Source of the DNA: CAVUEG01 sp963740525
GTDB lineage: Bacteria; Actinomycetota; Actinomycetes; Propionibacteriales; Nocardioidaceae
Assembly: GCA_963740525.1 (NCBI GenBank)
Contig: CAVUEG010000011.1
Coordinates: forward strand, 62,001-126,000
Reading direction: 5' to 3'
Length of the DNA stretch: 64,000 bases
The notes below the pieces were generated by a model that saw only the letters and a list, made by a program, of their open reading frames with translations, was not told the DNA's origin and did no database searches. Shown here one piece after another: positions 18,746 to 31,532 of the stretch. Numbering within the stretch: position 1 is the first letter of the stretch; each line of letters starts with the position of its first letter. Made by a program: the position numbers and the translations under genes.

Positions 18746-18897
18746 CGGGCTCTAGGGTGACGTAGGCTGGCGCTCCTTCCCCCAGGGTGTCGGTCGCTGT
18801 CTCACCCGCAGCGTGGCGCTGGGTCATGTCGTGTGAGGACCCGACCTTCCTTGGGGCACGTTCGTTCGCAGGACCGGAAAGGGGCCCCTCCACCACC

Positions 18898-22440
<3,543 letters not shown>

Positions 22441-22455
22441 GCCAACTACCCTTCC

Positions 22456-23064
22456 ATGGTGACCCTCGACACCGCGCCGCCCGCGGCCTCCGCCTCTGAC
22501 TCGGTTCACGAGCGGGAACGGGCATGGCTGCGCACGCTGCTCCCCGACGCGGCCTGGGTCCTGGGGGGCTTCGTGGCCGCCGGCCTGCTCGGTGGCGTGC
22601 TCTGGGTGATGCTCTGTGACCCGGCCGCCTACACGATGGTCCGGGGTCGCGCCGCGATGGGCGAGGCGGAGCTCGGTCGCCAGTTCGGCGCCGATGCCTG
22701 GTTCGCCCTGCTCGGCCTCGGCCTTGCGACGGTCACGGCCTTCGTGCTGACCGCCATACGCCACCTCGACCCGCTCCGCGTCCTCCTGCTCAGCGTCGTC
22801 GGTGCGTGTGCCGCGGCTGCCCTGATGGCGTTGCTGGGGCTCCTCCTCGGTCCGCCCGACCCGGACGTCGCGCTGAAGTCCGCAGCCTCGGGCTCGCGGG
22901 TCCCGCTCCAGCTGACTGTCGACGCCGCGTCGGTCTACCTGTTCTGGCCGATCGGAGCGATGATCGGGCACGCCGCGGAGTACTGGTTCGGTTTCAGCGA
23001 GCGCGGGCATGCACGCCATCTGGGTCGACCGGTTCCCGCGACGCAGGGCTCGGTCGAGCCGTAG
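22456..23064 (+). CDS. hypothetical membrane protein
   Basis: This 202-residue protein starts at ATG 22456, 15 bases after dnaE. It has about four hydrophobic segments (near residues 33-54, 82-100, 108-130 and 155-172) separated by short loops, and a polar basic C-terminus. I do not recognise the family. Its placement between dnaE and a DUF3352 envelope protein hints at a conserved pairing, but no function follows from that. Confidence 0.75.
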   Translation: MVTLDTAPPAASASDSVHERERAWLRTLLPDAAWVLGGFVAAGLLGGVLWVMLCDPAAYTMVRGRAAMGEAELGRQFGADAWFALLGLGLATVTAFVLTAIRHLDPLRVLLLSVVGACAAAALMALLGLLLGPPDPDVALKSAASGSRVPLQLTVDAASVYLFWPIGAMIGHAAEYWFGFSERGHARHLGRPVPATQGSVEP

Positions 23065-23102
23065 CATTTCTCCCGCACCCACCGGGACGAGGGAGGCAGG
23101 TC

Positions 23103-24725
23103 GTGCCCAGCAACGAGCCGTTCGACCAGCGAGACGATGCCGGGCGCGAGTACCTCCTCCCCGGAGGATCTCCGACGGGCGGCGCCGGCAGGTCCCGTCG
23201 CCGTACCGGTCTGGTCGCGGGAGCGGTGGTCGCAGTCCTCGCCGTCGCCGGGGTGGCGTACGGCGCCTACTCCTTCCTCTCCGGCGGGGGTGAGCAGCCC
23301 GCCGCCGTCATGCCGGCCGCCACGATCGGCTATGTCTCGGTCGACCTGGACCCGTCCGCCTCGCAGAAGATCGAGGCGATCCGGATGATCCGGAAGTTCC
23401 CCGCGCTCAAGGACGAGATCGGTCTCGACGCCGCCGATGACCTCCGGCGCGCCCTGTTCGAGCAGGCCCAGAAGGACGGCACCTGCCCCGACGTCGACTA
23501 CGACACTGCCGTCCGACCCTGGCTCGGCGATCGCCTCGGGGTCGGCGTGGTCCGTCTGGGCGACGGCTTGGCGCCGGTGCTCGCCCTGCAGATCTCCGAC
23601 CAGGCCAAGGCTGTCGAGGGCGTCAAGGTGCTGACCGCCTGTGCCGCGAATGGTGATGCCCCCGCGCTGCAGGCGGCGTACCTGGGCGACTACGTGCTGT
23701 TCAGCGACGGCCAGTCCCACGTGGACGCCGTCGCGGCAGCCGCGCAGAAGGCGAGCCTCGCCGACGACGCGGACTTCCAGCGGTGGACCGCTGAGGCGGG
23801 CGACCCGGGTGTCGTCAACGTCTATGTCTCCAAGGAGGCTCCGGGAACGCTCACGGACCTGTCCGGTCTGATCAGCGAGAGCCCCGCCGGTATGACGGAC
23901 CGCCTCGGCCAGATGCAGCAGAACCTGCTCGACCAATACGAAGGCTTCGAAGGCGCGGCCGGTGCGTTGCGGTTCCACGACGGCGCACTGGAGGCCGAGT
24001 TCGCCGGGGCCGGGCTGCCCCAGGCTTTCGACGGGCTCGGCGACGGCACACAGGTCGCAGGGCTTCCGCCGCAGACCGCCCTCGCCTGGGGCGCCAACTT
24101 CCGTGAGGGCTGGCTCGGTGAGTACCTCGACTCGATGGCGTCGTCGCTGAGCCAGCTGCTCGGCGAGCACAAGACCGCGCAGGACCTCTACGACGAGATC
24201 GAGGCGCAGACGGGTCTCCGCCTGCCTGGTGACCTTGAGACCCTCGTCGGCCATCGCACCGCCCTCGCGATGGACGGCGGTATCGACTTCGAGGCGATCA
24301 GCAAGGCGGCCGACGTACCCGACATCCCCGTCGGGGTCGTCGTCGCAGGCGACGTCGCCGGCGTCAAGCGCGTGCTGGAGAAGGTCAACGCGCTACTGGA
24401 GCCCGATGCCTCGGTGACGTCGATGGTCGCGGGCGAACGGATCGCCTACGGGCTCGACCCGGCCTGGGAGCAGACGATGCTCACCTCGGGTGGCCTGGCC
24501 GACTCCGAGCCCTATCGGCGGGTCATCCCGCACGCCTCGACTGCCAGCGCGGTGTTCTACGTGAACTTCGACGCCGGCCAGGGCTGGCTCACGTCGTTCG
24601 GCAGCTTCATGGGCGGTGGCGCCCGCCAGTTCCGTGAGAACGTCGAGCCTCTGGACGCCTTCGGGGTCTCGGCCTGGAAGGACGGGGACGTCCAGCACGC
24701 CCTGCTGAAGCTCACGACCGACTGA
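23103..24725 (+). CDS. DUF3352 domain membrane-anchored protein
   Basis: The 540-residue product has a cytoplasmic Arg-rich start (GRSRRRTG), one membrane helix at about residues 38-60, and a large extracytoplasmic Ala/Asp-rich domain matching the actinobacterial DUF3352 family by layout and by the start PAATIGYVSVDLDPSASQ. The function is unknown. The start GTG 23103 has GGGAGG 7 bases upstream; a longer open frame upstream runs through the preceding gene and is not used. It ends 5 bases from the convergent deacylase gene. Confidence 0.75.
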   Translation: MPSNEPFDQRDDAGREYLLPGGSPTGGAGRSRRRTGLVAGAVVAVLAVAGVAYGAYSFLSGGGEQPAAVMPAATIGYVSVDLDPSASQKIEAIRMIRKFPALKDEIGLDAADDLRRALFEQAQKDGTCPDVDYDTAVRPWLGDRLGVGVVRLGDGLAPVLALQISDQAKAVEGVKVLTACAANGDAPALQAAYLGDYVLFSDGQSHVDAVAAAAQKASLADDADFQRWTAEAGDPGVVNVYVSKEAPGTLTDLSGLISESPAGMTDRLGQMQQNLLDQYEGFEGAAGALRFHDGALEAEFAGAGLPQAFDGLGDGTQVAGLPPQTALAWGANFREGWLGEYLDSMASSLSQLLGEHKTAQDLYDEIEAQTGLRLPGDLETLVGHRTALAMDGGIDFEAISKAADVPDIPVGVVVAGDVAGVKRVLEKVNALLEPDASVTSMVAGERIAYGLDPAWEQTMLTSGGLADSEPYRRVIPHASTASAVFYVNFDAGQGWLTSFGSFMGGGARQFRENVEPLDAFGVSAWKDGDVQHALLKLTTD

Positions 24726-24730
24726 TCGCG

Positions 24731-25219
24731 TCAGCGTGCGATCGCCGCGATCACGGCGCCGCTGAGCCGGGTCAGGTCGGCCGGATCGAGCTCCAGCTCG
24801 AGCCCACGCCGACCTCCGGAGACGAACATCGTGTCGTGGTCGAGCGCACTTCGGTCGAGAACGGTGGGGTGGGGTCGCCTCTGGCCGAGTGGCGAGATGC
24901 CCCCGACGACGTAGCCCGAGGCACGTTCGGCGTCCGCCGCGTCGGCCATCACGGCCCGCTTCGCGCCCACCGCGGCAGCGACGGCCTTGAGGTCGAGCTG
25001 GTGCGACACCGGTACGACGCCCACGGTCAGGCGCCCGTCGGCTCGACACACGAGCGTCTTGAACACGCGCGCCGGCTCCACCCCGAGCGCCACTGCCGCC
25101 TCCAAGCCGTAGGACGCCGCGGTCGGGTCGTGCTGGTAGGAGTGCACCGTGAACGTGACCCCCGCGCGGGTCAGCGCCACCGTGGCCGGCGTCCCTCCGT
25201 CGCTCGACTTACTGGCCAT
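24731..25219 (-). CDS. ybaK: YbaK/EbsC family Cys-tRNA(Pro) deacylase
   Basis: YbaK-type proteins hydrolyse Cys-tRNA(Pro) made in error by prolyl-tRNA synthetase. The 162-residue single-domain protein has the catalytic-lysine region RVFKTLVCRADG and the conserved GGISPLGQRR loop, both typical. It starts at ATG 25219 on the minus strand, 5 bases downstream of the LON-domain gene, so the two are likely co-transcribed. The function is from family knowledge. Confidence 0.92.
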   Translation of the reverse strand: MASKSSDGGTPATVALTRAGVTFTVHSYQHDPTAASYGLEAAVALGVEPARVFKTLVCRADGRLTVGVVPVSHQLDLKAVAAAVGAKRAVMADAADAERASGYVVGGISPLGQRRPHPTVLDRSALDHDTMFVSGGRRGLELELDPADLTRLSGAVIAAIAR

Positions 25220-25224
25220 CGCGG

Positions 25225-25899
25225 CTAGTTCGGCGACCAGCGGGTCCGCGCGACCTCAGTCGCCGGGAGCGACGGGATCGCTCGCATCGCCCGCATCTCC
25301 TCGCGGAGGGAGCCACGCAGCATCCGCAGCCGTTCGAAGGCGGTGTCGGCCTCGAGCAGGGCCTGACGCTCCCGCTGGGTGAGCAGGCAGGTGGCCGACA
25401 GCGACCACGACAGCCAGGTCGGGTCCTGGGGGAGGTCGCCCTCGAGCACGTCCATCTCGCGAAGCTCCGAGAGCGCCTCGCGGTAGCCGAGGAACGTCGC
25501 CATCGTGCGCTCCGCCTCCTCGGTGGCGGCGTACCGGTCGGCAGGGTCGTCCTCGAGCCGCTCGATCTCGCCCACCAGGAAGGGGCCGGAGGTGTCCATG
25601 GCGTCGAGCCGGATCCGCTGTCGGCCTACGACCTCGATGTCGAAGCGACCGTCCTCGAGGGGCTCCACGTCCGTCATCTGCACGAGTGTGCCCACCCGGT
25701 GTACCGACTGGGCGCCGTGGTCGCCGACCTCGTAGCCCTCCCGGATCGAGACGATGCCGAACACCCGGTCGGACTTGTCGTGCATCGTGAGCAGGTGGTG
25801 GACGAGGGCCCGGTAGCGGTCCTCGAACACGTGCAACGGGATCGTGACGCCGGGAAACACCACGCTGTTCAGTGGGAACATCGGCAGGCGCTCGGTCAC
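25225..25899 (-). CDS. LON substrate-binding domain protein
   Basis: The 224-residue protein is the N-terminal domain of Lon protease alone: it begins LPMFPLNSVVFPGVTIPLHVFEDRYR and has no AAA+ or protease part. Such stand-alone LON-domain proteins are common in bacteria, and their role is unclear; substrate recognition is the usual guess. It is divergent from hisD with only 56 bases between the starts. Confidence 0.9.
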   Translation of the reverse strand: MTERLPMFPLNSVVFPGVTIPLHVFEDRYRALVHHLLTMHDKSDRVFGIVSIREGYEVGDHGAQSVHRVGTLVQMTDVEPLEDGRFDIEVVGRQRIRLDAMDTSGPFLVGEIERLEDDPADRYAATEEAERTMATFLGYREALSELREMDVLEGDLPQDPTWLSWSLSATCLLTQRERQALLEADTAFERLRMLRGSLREEMRAMRAIPSLPATEVARTRWSPN

Positions 25900-25943
25900 C
25901 CGCCCAACCTAGGGCATGGGGCGGGACGCCCCGGGCGGCCTTC

Positions 25944-25949
25944 TACACT
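25944..25949 (+). promoter_or_regulatory. -10 box of a likely leaderless hisD promoter
   Basis: TACACT ends 6 bases before the hisD ATG at 25956. With usual promoter geometry, transcription would start at or next to the ATG, giving an mRNA without a 5' leader. No ribosome site precedes the ATG. This TANNNT-to-start spacing recurs at several genes in the window. Confidence 0.6.
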
Positions 25950-25955
25950 TGGGCC

Positions 25956-27293
25956 ATGATCCGCCGCATCGACCTCCGGGGCGCGTCGAGTGACGCCGCC
26001 GCCGACTACCGCGCTGCCCTGCCGCGCGCGGACTTCGACGTCGAGGCGGCGCTGCACGTGGTGCGACCGATCTGTGAAGCCGTCCGGGACCGCGGAGTCG
26101 AGGCGATCGCCGAGTTCTCGGCGAGGTTCGACGGGGTGACGCAGCAGGACATCCGGGTCCCGGCGGAGGCCCTCGCGAATGCCCTGACCGAGCTCGACCC
26201 GGCGGTACGCGCCGGGTTGGAGGAGTCGATCCGCCGTCTGCGCCGCACCTGCGAGGCCGAGCTGGGCGGCGACACCGTCACCGAGCTGTCCCCTGGTGGC
26301 ACCGTCACCCAGCGACTGGTCCCGGTCGACCGCGTCGGGCTCTACGTGCCCGGCGGGCTCGCACCCCTGGTTTCGAGCGTGGTCATGAACGTGGTCCCGG
26401 CGCAGGTGGCCGGAGTGGGGTCGATCGCGCTGTCGAGCACCCCGCAGAAGGAGTTCGACGGTCTTCCGCACCCGACGATCCTCGCCGCGTGCGCGCTGCT
26501 CGGGGTCGACGAGGTGTACGCCGTCGGGGGTGCCCAGGCGATCGCGATGTTCGCCTACGGCGCCGGTCCGTGCCGCCGGGTCGACCTGGTCACCGGTCCC
26601 GGGGCCATCCACACCGTCGCCGCGAAGCGACTGCTCAAGGGGGTCGTCGGGATCGACTCCGAGGCCGGGCCGACCGAGATCGCGATTCTCGCCGACGACG
26701 GCGCGGACGCGGCGTACGTCGCAGCGGACCTGATCAGCCAGGCCGAGCACGACCCGATGGCCGCCTCGGTGCTGGTCACCGACTCGGAGCGGCTCGCGGA
26801 CGACGTCGAGGCCGAGCTGGACAAGCAGATCTCCCTGACCCGGCACGTCGAGCGGATCAGAACGGCTCTGGACGGCAAGCAGTCCGGCATCGTCCTGGTC
26901 GACGGTCTCGACCAGGGACTGGACGTGGTCAACGCCTACGCCGCCGAGCACCTCGAGATCCACACCCGCGACGCCCGTGACGTGGCGGCCAGGGTCCGCA
27001 ACGCCGGGGCCGTGTTCGTCGGGGCGTTCGCACCCGTCTCGCTCGGCGACTACTGCGCCGGCTCCAACCACGTGCTGCCCACCGCCGGGTGCGCGTGTCA
27101 CTCGTCCGGTCTGTCGGTGCGGGCGTTCCTGCGCGCCGTGCACGTCGTCGACTACACCCGCGAGGCCCTGGCCGAGGTGGCCGACCACGTGGTCGCCCTC
27201 GCCGACGCGGAGAACCTGCCCGGCCACGGTGCCGCGGTCCGGATCCGGTTCGACCGGTCCGAGTCGGGGACCGGAGTGGGCGACGAGTCATGA
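25956..27293 (+). CDS. hisD: histidinol dehydrogenase HisD
   Basis: HisD oxidises L-histidinol to L-histidine in two NAD-dependent steps with zinc. The 445-residue protein contains YVPGGLAPLVSSVVMN, YAVGGAQAIAMFAYG, DSEAGPTEI, the QAEHDP motif with its metal/catalytic residues, and NAYAAEHLEIH near the end. The ATG at 25956 fits the family N-terminus. It opens a translationally coupled run hisD-hisC-hisB-hisH joined by ATGA or GTGA overlaps. Confidence 0.98.
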   Translation: MIRRIDLRGASSDAAADYRAALPRADFDVEAALHVVRPICEAVRDRGVEAIAEFSARFDGVTQQDIRVPAEALANALTELDPAVRAGLEESIRRLRRTCEAELGGDTVTELSPGGTVTQRLVPVDRVGLYVPGGLAPLVSSVVMNVVPAQVAGVGSIALSSTPQKEFDGLPHPTILAACALLGVDEVYAVGGAQAIAMFAYGAGPCRRVDLVTGPGAIHTVAAKRLLKGVVGIDSEAGPTEIAILADDGADAAYVAADLISQAEHDPMAASVLVTDSERLADDVEAELDKQISLTRHVERIRTALDGKQSGIVLVDGLDQGLDVVNAYAAEHLEIHTRDARDVAARVRNAGAVFVGAFAPVSLGDYCAGSNHVLPTAGCACHSSGLSVRAFLRAVHVVDYTREALAEVADHVVALADAENLPGHGAAVRIRFDRSESGTGVGDES

Positions 27294-28357
27294 GCTGGCC
27301 TCCTCTGCGCGAGGAGCTACGCGGCCTCACGCCGTACGGCGCCCCGCAGCTGAACGTGCCCGTCTGTCTCAACGTCAACGAGAACCCCTACCCGCCCAGC
27401 GAGGCGGTGGTCGCCGACGTGGCCGAGGCCGTCGCCCGGGCCACCCGGTCGCTGAACCGCTACCCCGACCGCGAGTTCACCGCGCTGAGGGAGGCTCTCG
27501 CCGACTACCTCGGGAACGGGGTCACCCCGGAGCAGGTCTGGGCGGCCAACGGCTCCAACGAGGTGATGCTGCAGATCCTGCAGGCCTTCGGCGGGCCGGG
27601 GCGGACCGCGGTGTCCTTCGCCCCGACGTACTCCATGTATCCCGAGTACGCCCGTGACGCCATGACCGGTTGGGTCGTCGGGCACCGCGAGGAGGACTTC
27701 ACCCTCGACGTCGACCACGCGCTCGGGGTGATCGAGGAGCACCAGCCGTCGGTGGTGCTGCTGCCCTCGCCGAACAACCCCACGGGCACCGCGCTGCCCC
27801 AGGACACCGTCCGTGCCGTGTGTGCGGCGGCACCCGGCGTCGTGGTGATCGACGAGGCGTACGGCGAGTTCCGCCGGTCCGGCACCCCGAGCGCGATCGA
27901 GCTGCTCTCCAGCACCCGCAACCTGGTGGTGAGCCGGACCATGAGCAAGGCGTTCGCGCTCGCGGGCGCCCGGCTCGGCTATCTCGCCGCGGCGCCCGAG
28001 ATCTGTGACGCCCTCCGCGTGGTCCGGCTGCCCTACCACCTGTCGGCGGTGACCCAGGCGGTCGCCCTCACCGCGCTCGGCCACTCGAAGGAGCTGCTCG
28101 GCCGGGTCGACGACCTCCGCGCCGAGCGCGACGCGACGGTGACGTGGCTGCGAGAGCGCGGACTGACGGTCGCGGACAGCGACGCCAACTTCGCGCTGTT
28201 CGGCACGTTCGCCGACCGGCACGCGGTCTGGCAGGGTCTACTGGACCGGGGGGTGCTGATCAGGGAGACCGGGCCAGAGGGTTGGCTGCGCGTCTCGATC
28301 GGCACGACCGAGGAGATGGCGGCCTTCCGGGCCGCCCTGCTGGAGGTGATGGCATGA
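27290..28357 (+). CDS. hisC: histidinol-phosphate aminotransferase HisC
   Basis: HisC transfers an amino group from glutamate to imidazole acetol phosphate, giving histidinol phosphate, with PLP. The 355-residue fold-type I protein has the PLP lysine in SRTMSKAFALAGARLG, the aspartate region VVVIDEAYGEF, and the substrate loop LNVNENPYPPS. The ATG overlaps the hisD stop. Length and motifs are normal. Confidence 0.97.
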   Translation: MSWPPLREELRGLTPYGAPQLNVPVCLNVNENPYPPSEAVVADVAEAVARATRSLNRYPDREFTALREALADYLGNGVTPEQVWAANGSNEVMLQILQAFGGPGRTAVSFAPTYSMYPEYARDAMTGWVVGHREEDFTLDVDHALGVIEEHQPSVVLLPSPNNPTGTALPQDTVRAVCAAAPGVVVIDEAYGEFRRSGTPSAIELLSSTRNLVVSRTMSKAFALAGARLGYLAAAPEICDALRVVRLPYHLSAVTQAVALTALGHSKELLGRVDDLRAERDATVTWLRERGLTVADSDANFALFGTFADRHAVWQGLLDRGVLIRETGPEGWLRVSIGTTEEMAAFRAALLEVMA

Positions 28358-28977
28358 GCGACAACCGCCCGTCCCGACCGAGCCGTATCGGCCGGATCGA
28401 GCGTGAGACGAAGGAGTCGAAGGTCGTCGTCGAGGTGGACCTCGACGGCAGCGGTCGCGCCGACGTCAACACCGGGGTCGGTTTCTACGACCACATGCTG
28501 GCCAGCTTCGCCCGACACTCGCTGGTCGACCTCACGGTCCTCACCCAGGGCGACACCCACATCGACGCGCACCACACGGTCGAGGACACCGCGATCGCAC
28601 TGGGGGACGCCCTGCGGGAGGCGCTCGGGGACAAGGCCGGGATCCGCCGCTTCGGCGACTCCTTGGTGCCGCTCGACGAGGCCCTCGTGCAGTGTGCCGT
28701 CGACGTGTCCGGGCGCCCGTACTGCGTGCACCTGGGAGAGCCCGACGCCCAGGCGTTCGTCACGATCGGTGACGCCTACCTCGGATCGCTGACCCGCCAC
28801 GTCTTCGAGACGCTGGCGCACCACGCCCAGATCGCCCTCCACGTGCGGGTGCTCTCGGGCCGCGATCCGCACCACCTCGTCGAGGCCCAGTTCAAGGCCG
28901 TGGCCAGAGCGTTCCGCGACGCGGTCGCCTACGACCCGCGCGAGACCGGGGTGCCGAGCACCAAGGGGACCCTGTGA
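28354..28977 (+). CDS. hisB: imidazoleglycerol-phosphate dehydratase HisB
   Basis: HisB dehydrates imidazole glycerol phosphate to imidazole acetol phosphate using manganese. The 207-residue protein is the dehydratase domain only, without the phosphatase domain fused in E. coli, as expected in actinobacteria. Metal-site motifs FYDHMLASFARHS and DAHHTVEDTAIALGDAL are present, as is the second-repeat region ETLAHHAQIALHV. ATGA overlap with hisC. Confidence 0.97.
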   Translation: MSDNRPSRPSRIGRIERETKESKVVVEVDLDGSGRADVNTGVGFYDHMLASFARHSLVDLTVLTQGDTHIDAHHTVEDTAIALGDALREALGDKAGIRRFGDSLVPLDEALVQCAVDVSGRPYCVHLGEPDAQAFVTIGDAYLGSLTRHVFETLAHHAQIALHVRVLSGRDPHHLVEAQFKAVARAFRDAVAYDPRETGVPSTKGTL

Positions 28978-29615
28978 CCCCATCGGTCGTGGTCCTCGAC
29001 TACGGCTCGGGCAACACCCGGTCGGTGGTCCGCGCACTCGAGCGGGCCGGCGCCGAGGTGACCCTCACCGCTGACCGTACGGCGGCCCAGGACGCCGACG
29101 GCCTGGTGGTCCCGGGGGTCGGCGCGTTCGCCGCCTGCATGGACGGACTCCGGGCGGTGCGTGGCCACGAGACGATCGACCGTCGGTTGGCCGGCGGACG
29201 TCCGGTGCTCGGCATCTGTGTCGGCATGCAGATCCTCTTCGAGCACGGGATCGAGCACGGGATCGACAGCGAGGGCTGCGGTGAGTGGCCCGGTGTCGTC
29301 GAGCGTCTCCGGGCCCCGGTCGTGCCGCACATGGGCTGGAACACCGTCGAGGTACCCGAGGGCTCCGGGTTGTTCCGCGGCGTCGAGGGTGAGCGGTTCT
29401 ACTTCGTGCACTCGTACGCCGTCCGCGAGTGGACCCTGGTCCTCAACGGCCGCACCCGCGAGCCGGTGGTGACCTGGTCCGAGCACGGGGGAGACCGGTT
29501 CGTGGCGGCCGTCGAGAACGGTCCGCTGACGGCGACCCAGTTCCACCCCGAGAAGTCGGGGCACGCCGGGGCGAGGCTGCTGGCGAACTGGGTCGGGGCG
29601 CTGGGTCCCCGATGA
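28974..29615 (+). CDS. hisH: imidazole glycerol phosphate synthase glutaminase subunit HisH
   Basis: HisH is a class I glutamine amidotransferase that feeds ammonia to HisF. The 213-residue protein has the nucleophile cysteine in GICVGMQ, the histidine/glutamate pair in QFHPEKSG, and the oxyanion region VVPGVGAFAACM. The GTG start overlaps the hisB stop. Its partner hisF lies next in line but on the opposite strand, which is unusual because the two are normally collinear. Confidence 0.97.
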   Translation: MTPSVVVLDYGSGNTRSVVRALERAGAEVTLTADRTAAQDADGLVVPGVGAFAACMDGLRAVRGHETIDRRLAGGRPVLGICVGMQILFEHGIEHGIDSEGCGEWPGVVERLRAPVVPHMGWNTVEVPEGSGLFRGVEGERFYFVHSYAVREWTLVLNGRTREPVVTWSEHGGDRFVAAVENGPLTATQFHPEKSGHAGARLLANWVGALGPR

Positions 29616-29658
29616 GCCCCCGATGAGCCCCGATGAGGCCCCGATGAGCCCCCGATGA
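29610..29658 (+). repeat. short GATGAGCCC tandem repeat at the hisH/small-protein junction
   Basis: Five imperfect copies of a 10-11 base unit (GATGAGCCCC, GATGAGCCC, GATGAGGCCCC and similar) run from the hisH stop to the start of the next gene. Each copy carries an ATG. The first four lead to stops within a few codons; only the last, at 29655, opens a real gene. Slippage is a likely origin. Confidence 0.85.
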
Positions 29659-29987
29659 GCAAGGAGCGCGCCCTCAGGCGCGCGCAGCGCGAGCACGAGG
29701 CGGCGCTGAAGGCGGCGGCCAGGGCCGCGGAGGAGGAGCGGCGCGAGCGGCGGGCGGCCCGCAAGCGGGCGCTCGCGAAGGCGCTGCCCGACTTCGGCTC
29801 CGGTCGGCACACCGGGATCCTGGCCCGTCGGAGGCAGCGGGACCTCACGCTGCTGCTGGCGCTGCTGCTGGCGGTCAACGTGCTGGTCTGGGTGGTCCGC
29901 CCGGACTGGGCGGCGAGACTGCTGACGCTGCTGGTCAGCGTGTTGGCCGCACCGGTGCTGCACACGCTGCTGTTCCGGCGCCGGTAG
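29655..29987 (+). CDS. small membrane protein with basic coiled-coil N-terminus
   Basis: This 110-residue protein has an Arg/Ala/Glu-rich N-terminal half (residues 1-52, probably a charged helix) and two hydrophobic segments near residues 65-82 and 88-105, separated by a short loop. The family is not recognised. It fills the place after hisH in the operon. The ATG at 29655 has weak upstream signals because the region is a tandem repeat. Convergent with hisF, 12 bases apart. Confidence 0.7.
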   Translation: MSKERALRRAQREHEAALKAAARAAEEERRERRAARKRALAKALPDFGSGRHTGILARRRQRDLTLLLALLLAVNVLVWVVRPDWAARLLTLLVSVLAAPVLHTLLFRRR

Positions 29988-29999
29988 CAGCCCGTCGCC

Positions 30000-30761
30000 T
30001 CAGCGCACGGCGTGACCGCTCTCGGCCAGGGCGTGCTTCACCTCGGCGACACGGAGCGTCCCGAAGTGGAACACCGTCGCAGCCAGGACCGCGTCGGCCC
30101 CGGCGTCGATGGCGGGCGGGAAGTGGTCGACGCGCCCCGCCCCGCCGCTGGCGATGACGGGGATCGAGACCTCTCCGCGGACCTGCCGGATCAGCTCGAG
30201 GTCGAACCCGTCCTGGGTGCCGTCCGCGTCCATCGCGTTGAGGAGGATCTCGCCGGCTCCGAGCCCGGCAGCCCGGGAGGCCCAGGCCACGGCGTCGAGG
30301 CCGGCGCTCTCACGCCCGCCGTGGGTGGTGACCTCGAAGCCGCTGTCCGTGCCCTCCGCGCGCCGGGCGTCGACGGAGAGCACCAGCACCTGGCTGCCGA
30401 ACCGGTCGGCGATCTCCGCGACCAGCTCCGGGCGGCGGATCGCCGCGGTGTTGACCGCCACCTTGTCGGCGCCGGCCCGCAGCAGCCGGTCCACGTCGGC
30501 CACGCTGGACACCCCGCCACCGACGGTCAGCGGGATGAACACCTGCTCGGCGGTAGCCGAGACGATGTCCAGCAGGGTGGCCCGGCCCTCGTGGGAGGCG
30601 GAGATGTCGAGGAAGCAGAGCTCGTCGGCCCCTTCGGCGTCGTACAGCCTGGCGAGCTCGACCGGGTCCCCGGCATCGCGCAGGTCCTTGAAGTTCACAC
30701 CCTTGACGACCCGGCCGCCGTCGACGTCGAGGCAGGGGATGACCCGGACCGCGACGCTCAT
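30000..30761 (-). CDS. hisF: imidazole glycerol phosphate synthase cyclase subunit HisF
   Basis: HisF uses ammonia from HisH to close the imidazole ring, releasing AICAR. The 253-residue TIM barrel has the catalytic aspartates in VIPCLDVDGGRVVKG and NAMDADGTQDGFD, and phosphate-site glycines LTVGGGVSS and VIASGGAG. Its ATG overlaps the priA stop on the minus strand, so the order priA-hisF is kept, but the pair is inverted relative to hisDCBH. Confidence 0.97.
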   Translation of the reverse strand: MSVAVRVIPCLDVDGGRVVKGVNFKDLRDAGDPVELARLYDAEGADELCFLDISASHEGRATLLDIVSATAEQVFIPLTVGGGVSSVADVDRLLRAGADKVAVNTAAIRRPELVAEIADRFGSQVLVLSVDARRAEGTDSGFEVTTHGGRESAGLDAVAWASRAAGLGAGEILLNAMDADGTQDGFDLELIRQVRGEVSIPVIASGGAGRVDHFPPAIDAGADAVLAATVFHFGTLRVAEVKHALAESGHAVR

Positions 30762-31489
30762 GCGGGCCTGGTCAGGGCGAGTGCGTCCTCGAGGGTGAAC
30801 CGGTCCTCGTAGAGCGCGGTGCCGATGATCGCGCCTTCGACCCCGTCGGTCAGCAGGCCGGTGAGCGCGGCCAGATCGGCCAGCTCGGTGATCCCGCCCG
30901 AGGCCACGACCGGACGGTCCGTCGCGGCGCACACGTCGCGAAGCAGATCCAGGTTCGGCCCCTGGAGCATGCCGTCCTTGTTCACATCGGTCACGACGTA
31001 GCGGGCGCATCCTTCGGAGTCGAGGCGGGCCAGGACGTCGTACAGGTCGCCGCCGTCGCGGGTCCACCCGCGGCCGGAGAGCGTCCGGCCGCGTACGTCG
31101 AGCCCGACCGCGACCCGGTCGCCGTGGCCGGCGATCGCGCGAGCACACCACTCGGGCTGCTCGAGGGCAGCGGTGCCGATGTTGACCCGGCGGCAGCCGG
31201 TGGCCATGGCTGCGGTCAGCGACTCGTCGTCGCGGATCCCGCCGCTCATCTCGACCTTGATGTCGAGTGCGCCAACGATCCGCGCCAGCAAGTCTCGGTT
31301 GTGGCCACGGCCGAACGCCGCGTCCAGGTCGACCAGGTGGATCCACTCCGCACCCCGCCGCTGCCAGTTGAGCGCCGCCTCGAGGGGGTCGCCGAACCGC
31401 TTCTCGGAGCCCGCGACGCCTTGCACGAGCTGCACGGCGTGGCCGTCGGCGATGTCGACGGCGGGCAGCAGCTCGAGGTAGTCGCTCAT
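30758..31489 (-). CDS. priA: bifunctional HisA/TrpF isomerase PriA
   Basis: PriA isomerises both ProFAR (histidine pathway) and phosphoribosyl anthranilate (tryptophan pathway) in actinobacteria. The 243-residue TIM barrel has LLPAVDIADGHAVQL with the first catalytic aspartate, HLVDLDAAFGRGHN, VEMSGGIRDD and VVTDVNKDGMLQG with the second. I call it PriA rather than HisA because trpCBA nearby lacks trpF, as in other actinobacteria; the dual activity is inference. A TAGGCT box lies 7 bases upstream of the ATG, suggesting a leaderless promoter. Confidence 0.9.
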   Translation of the reverse strand: MSDYLELLPAVDIADGHAVQLVQGVAGSEKRFGDPLEAALNWQRRGAEWIHLVDLDAAFGRGHNRDLLARIVGALDIKVEMSGGIRDDESLTAAMATGCRRVNIGTAALEQPEWCARAIAGHGDRVAVGLDVRGRTLSGRGWTRDGGDLYDVLARLDSEGCARYVVTDVNKDGMLQGPNLDLLRDVCAATDRPVVASGGITELADLAALTGLLTDGVEGAIIGTALYEDRFTLEDALALTRPA

Positions 31490-31532
31490 GAGGGCAAGCC
31501 TAGGGCGGGACCTGAGCCTCCCGACGAAGAGG

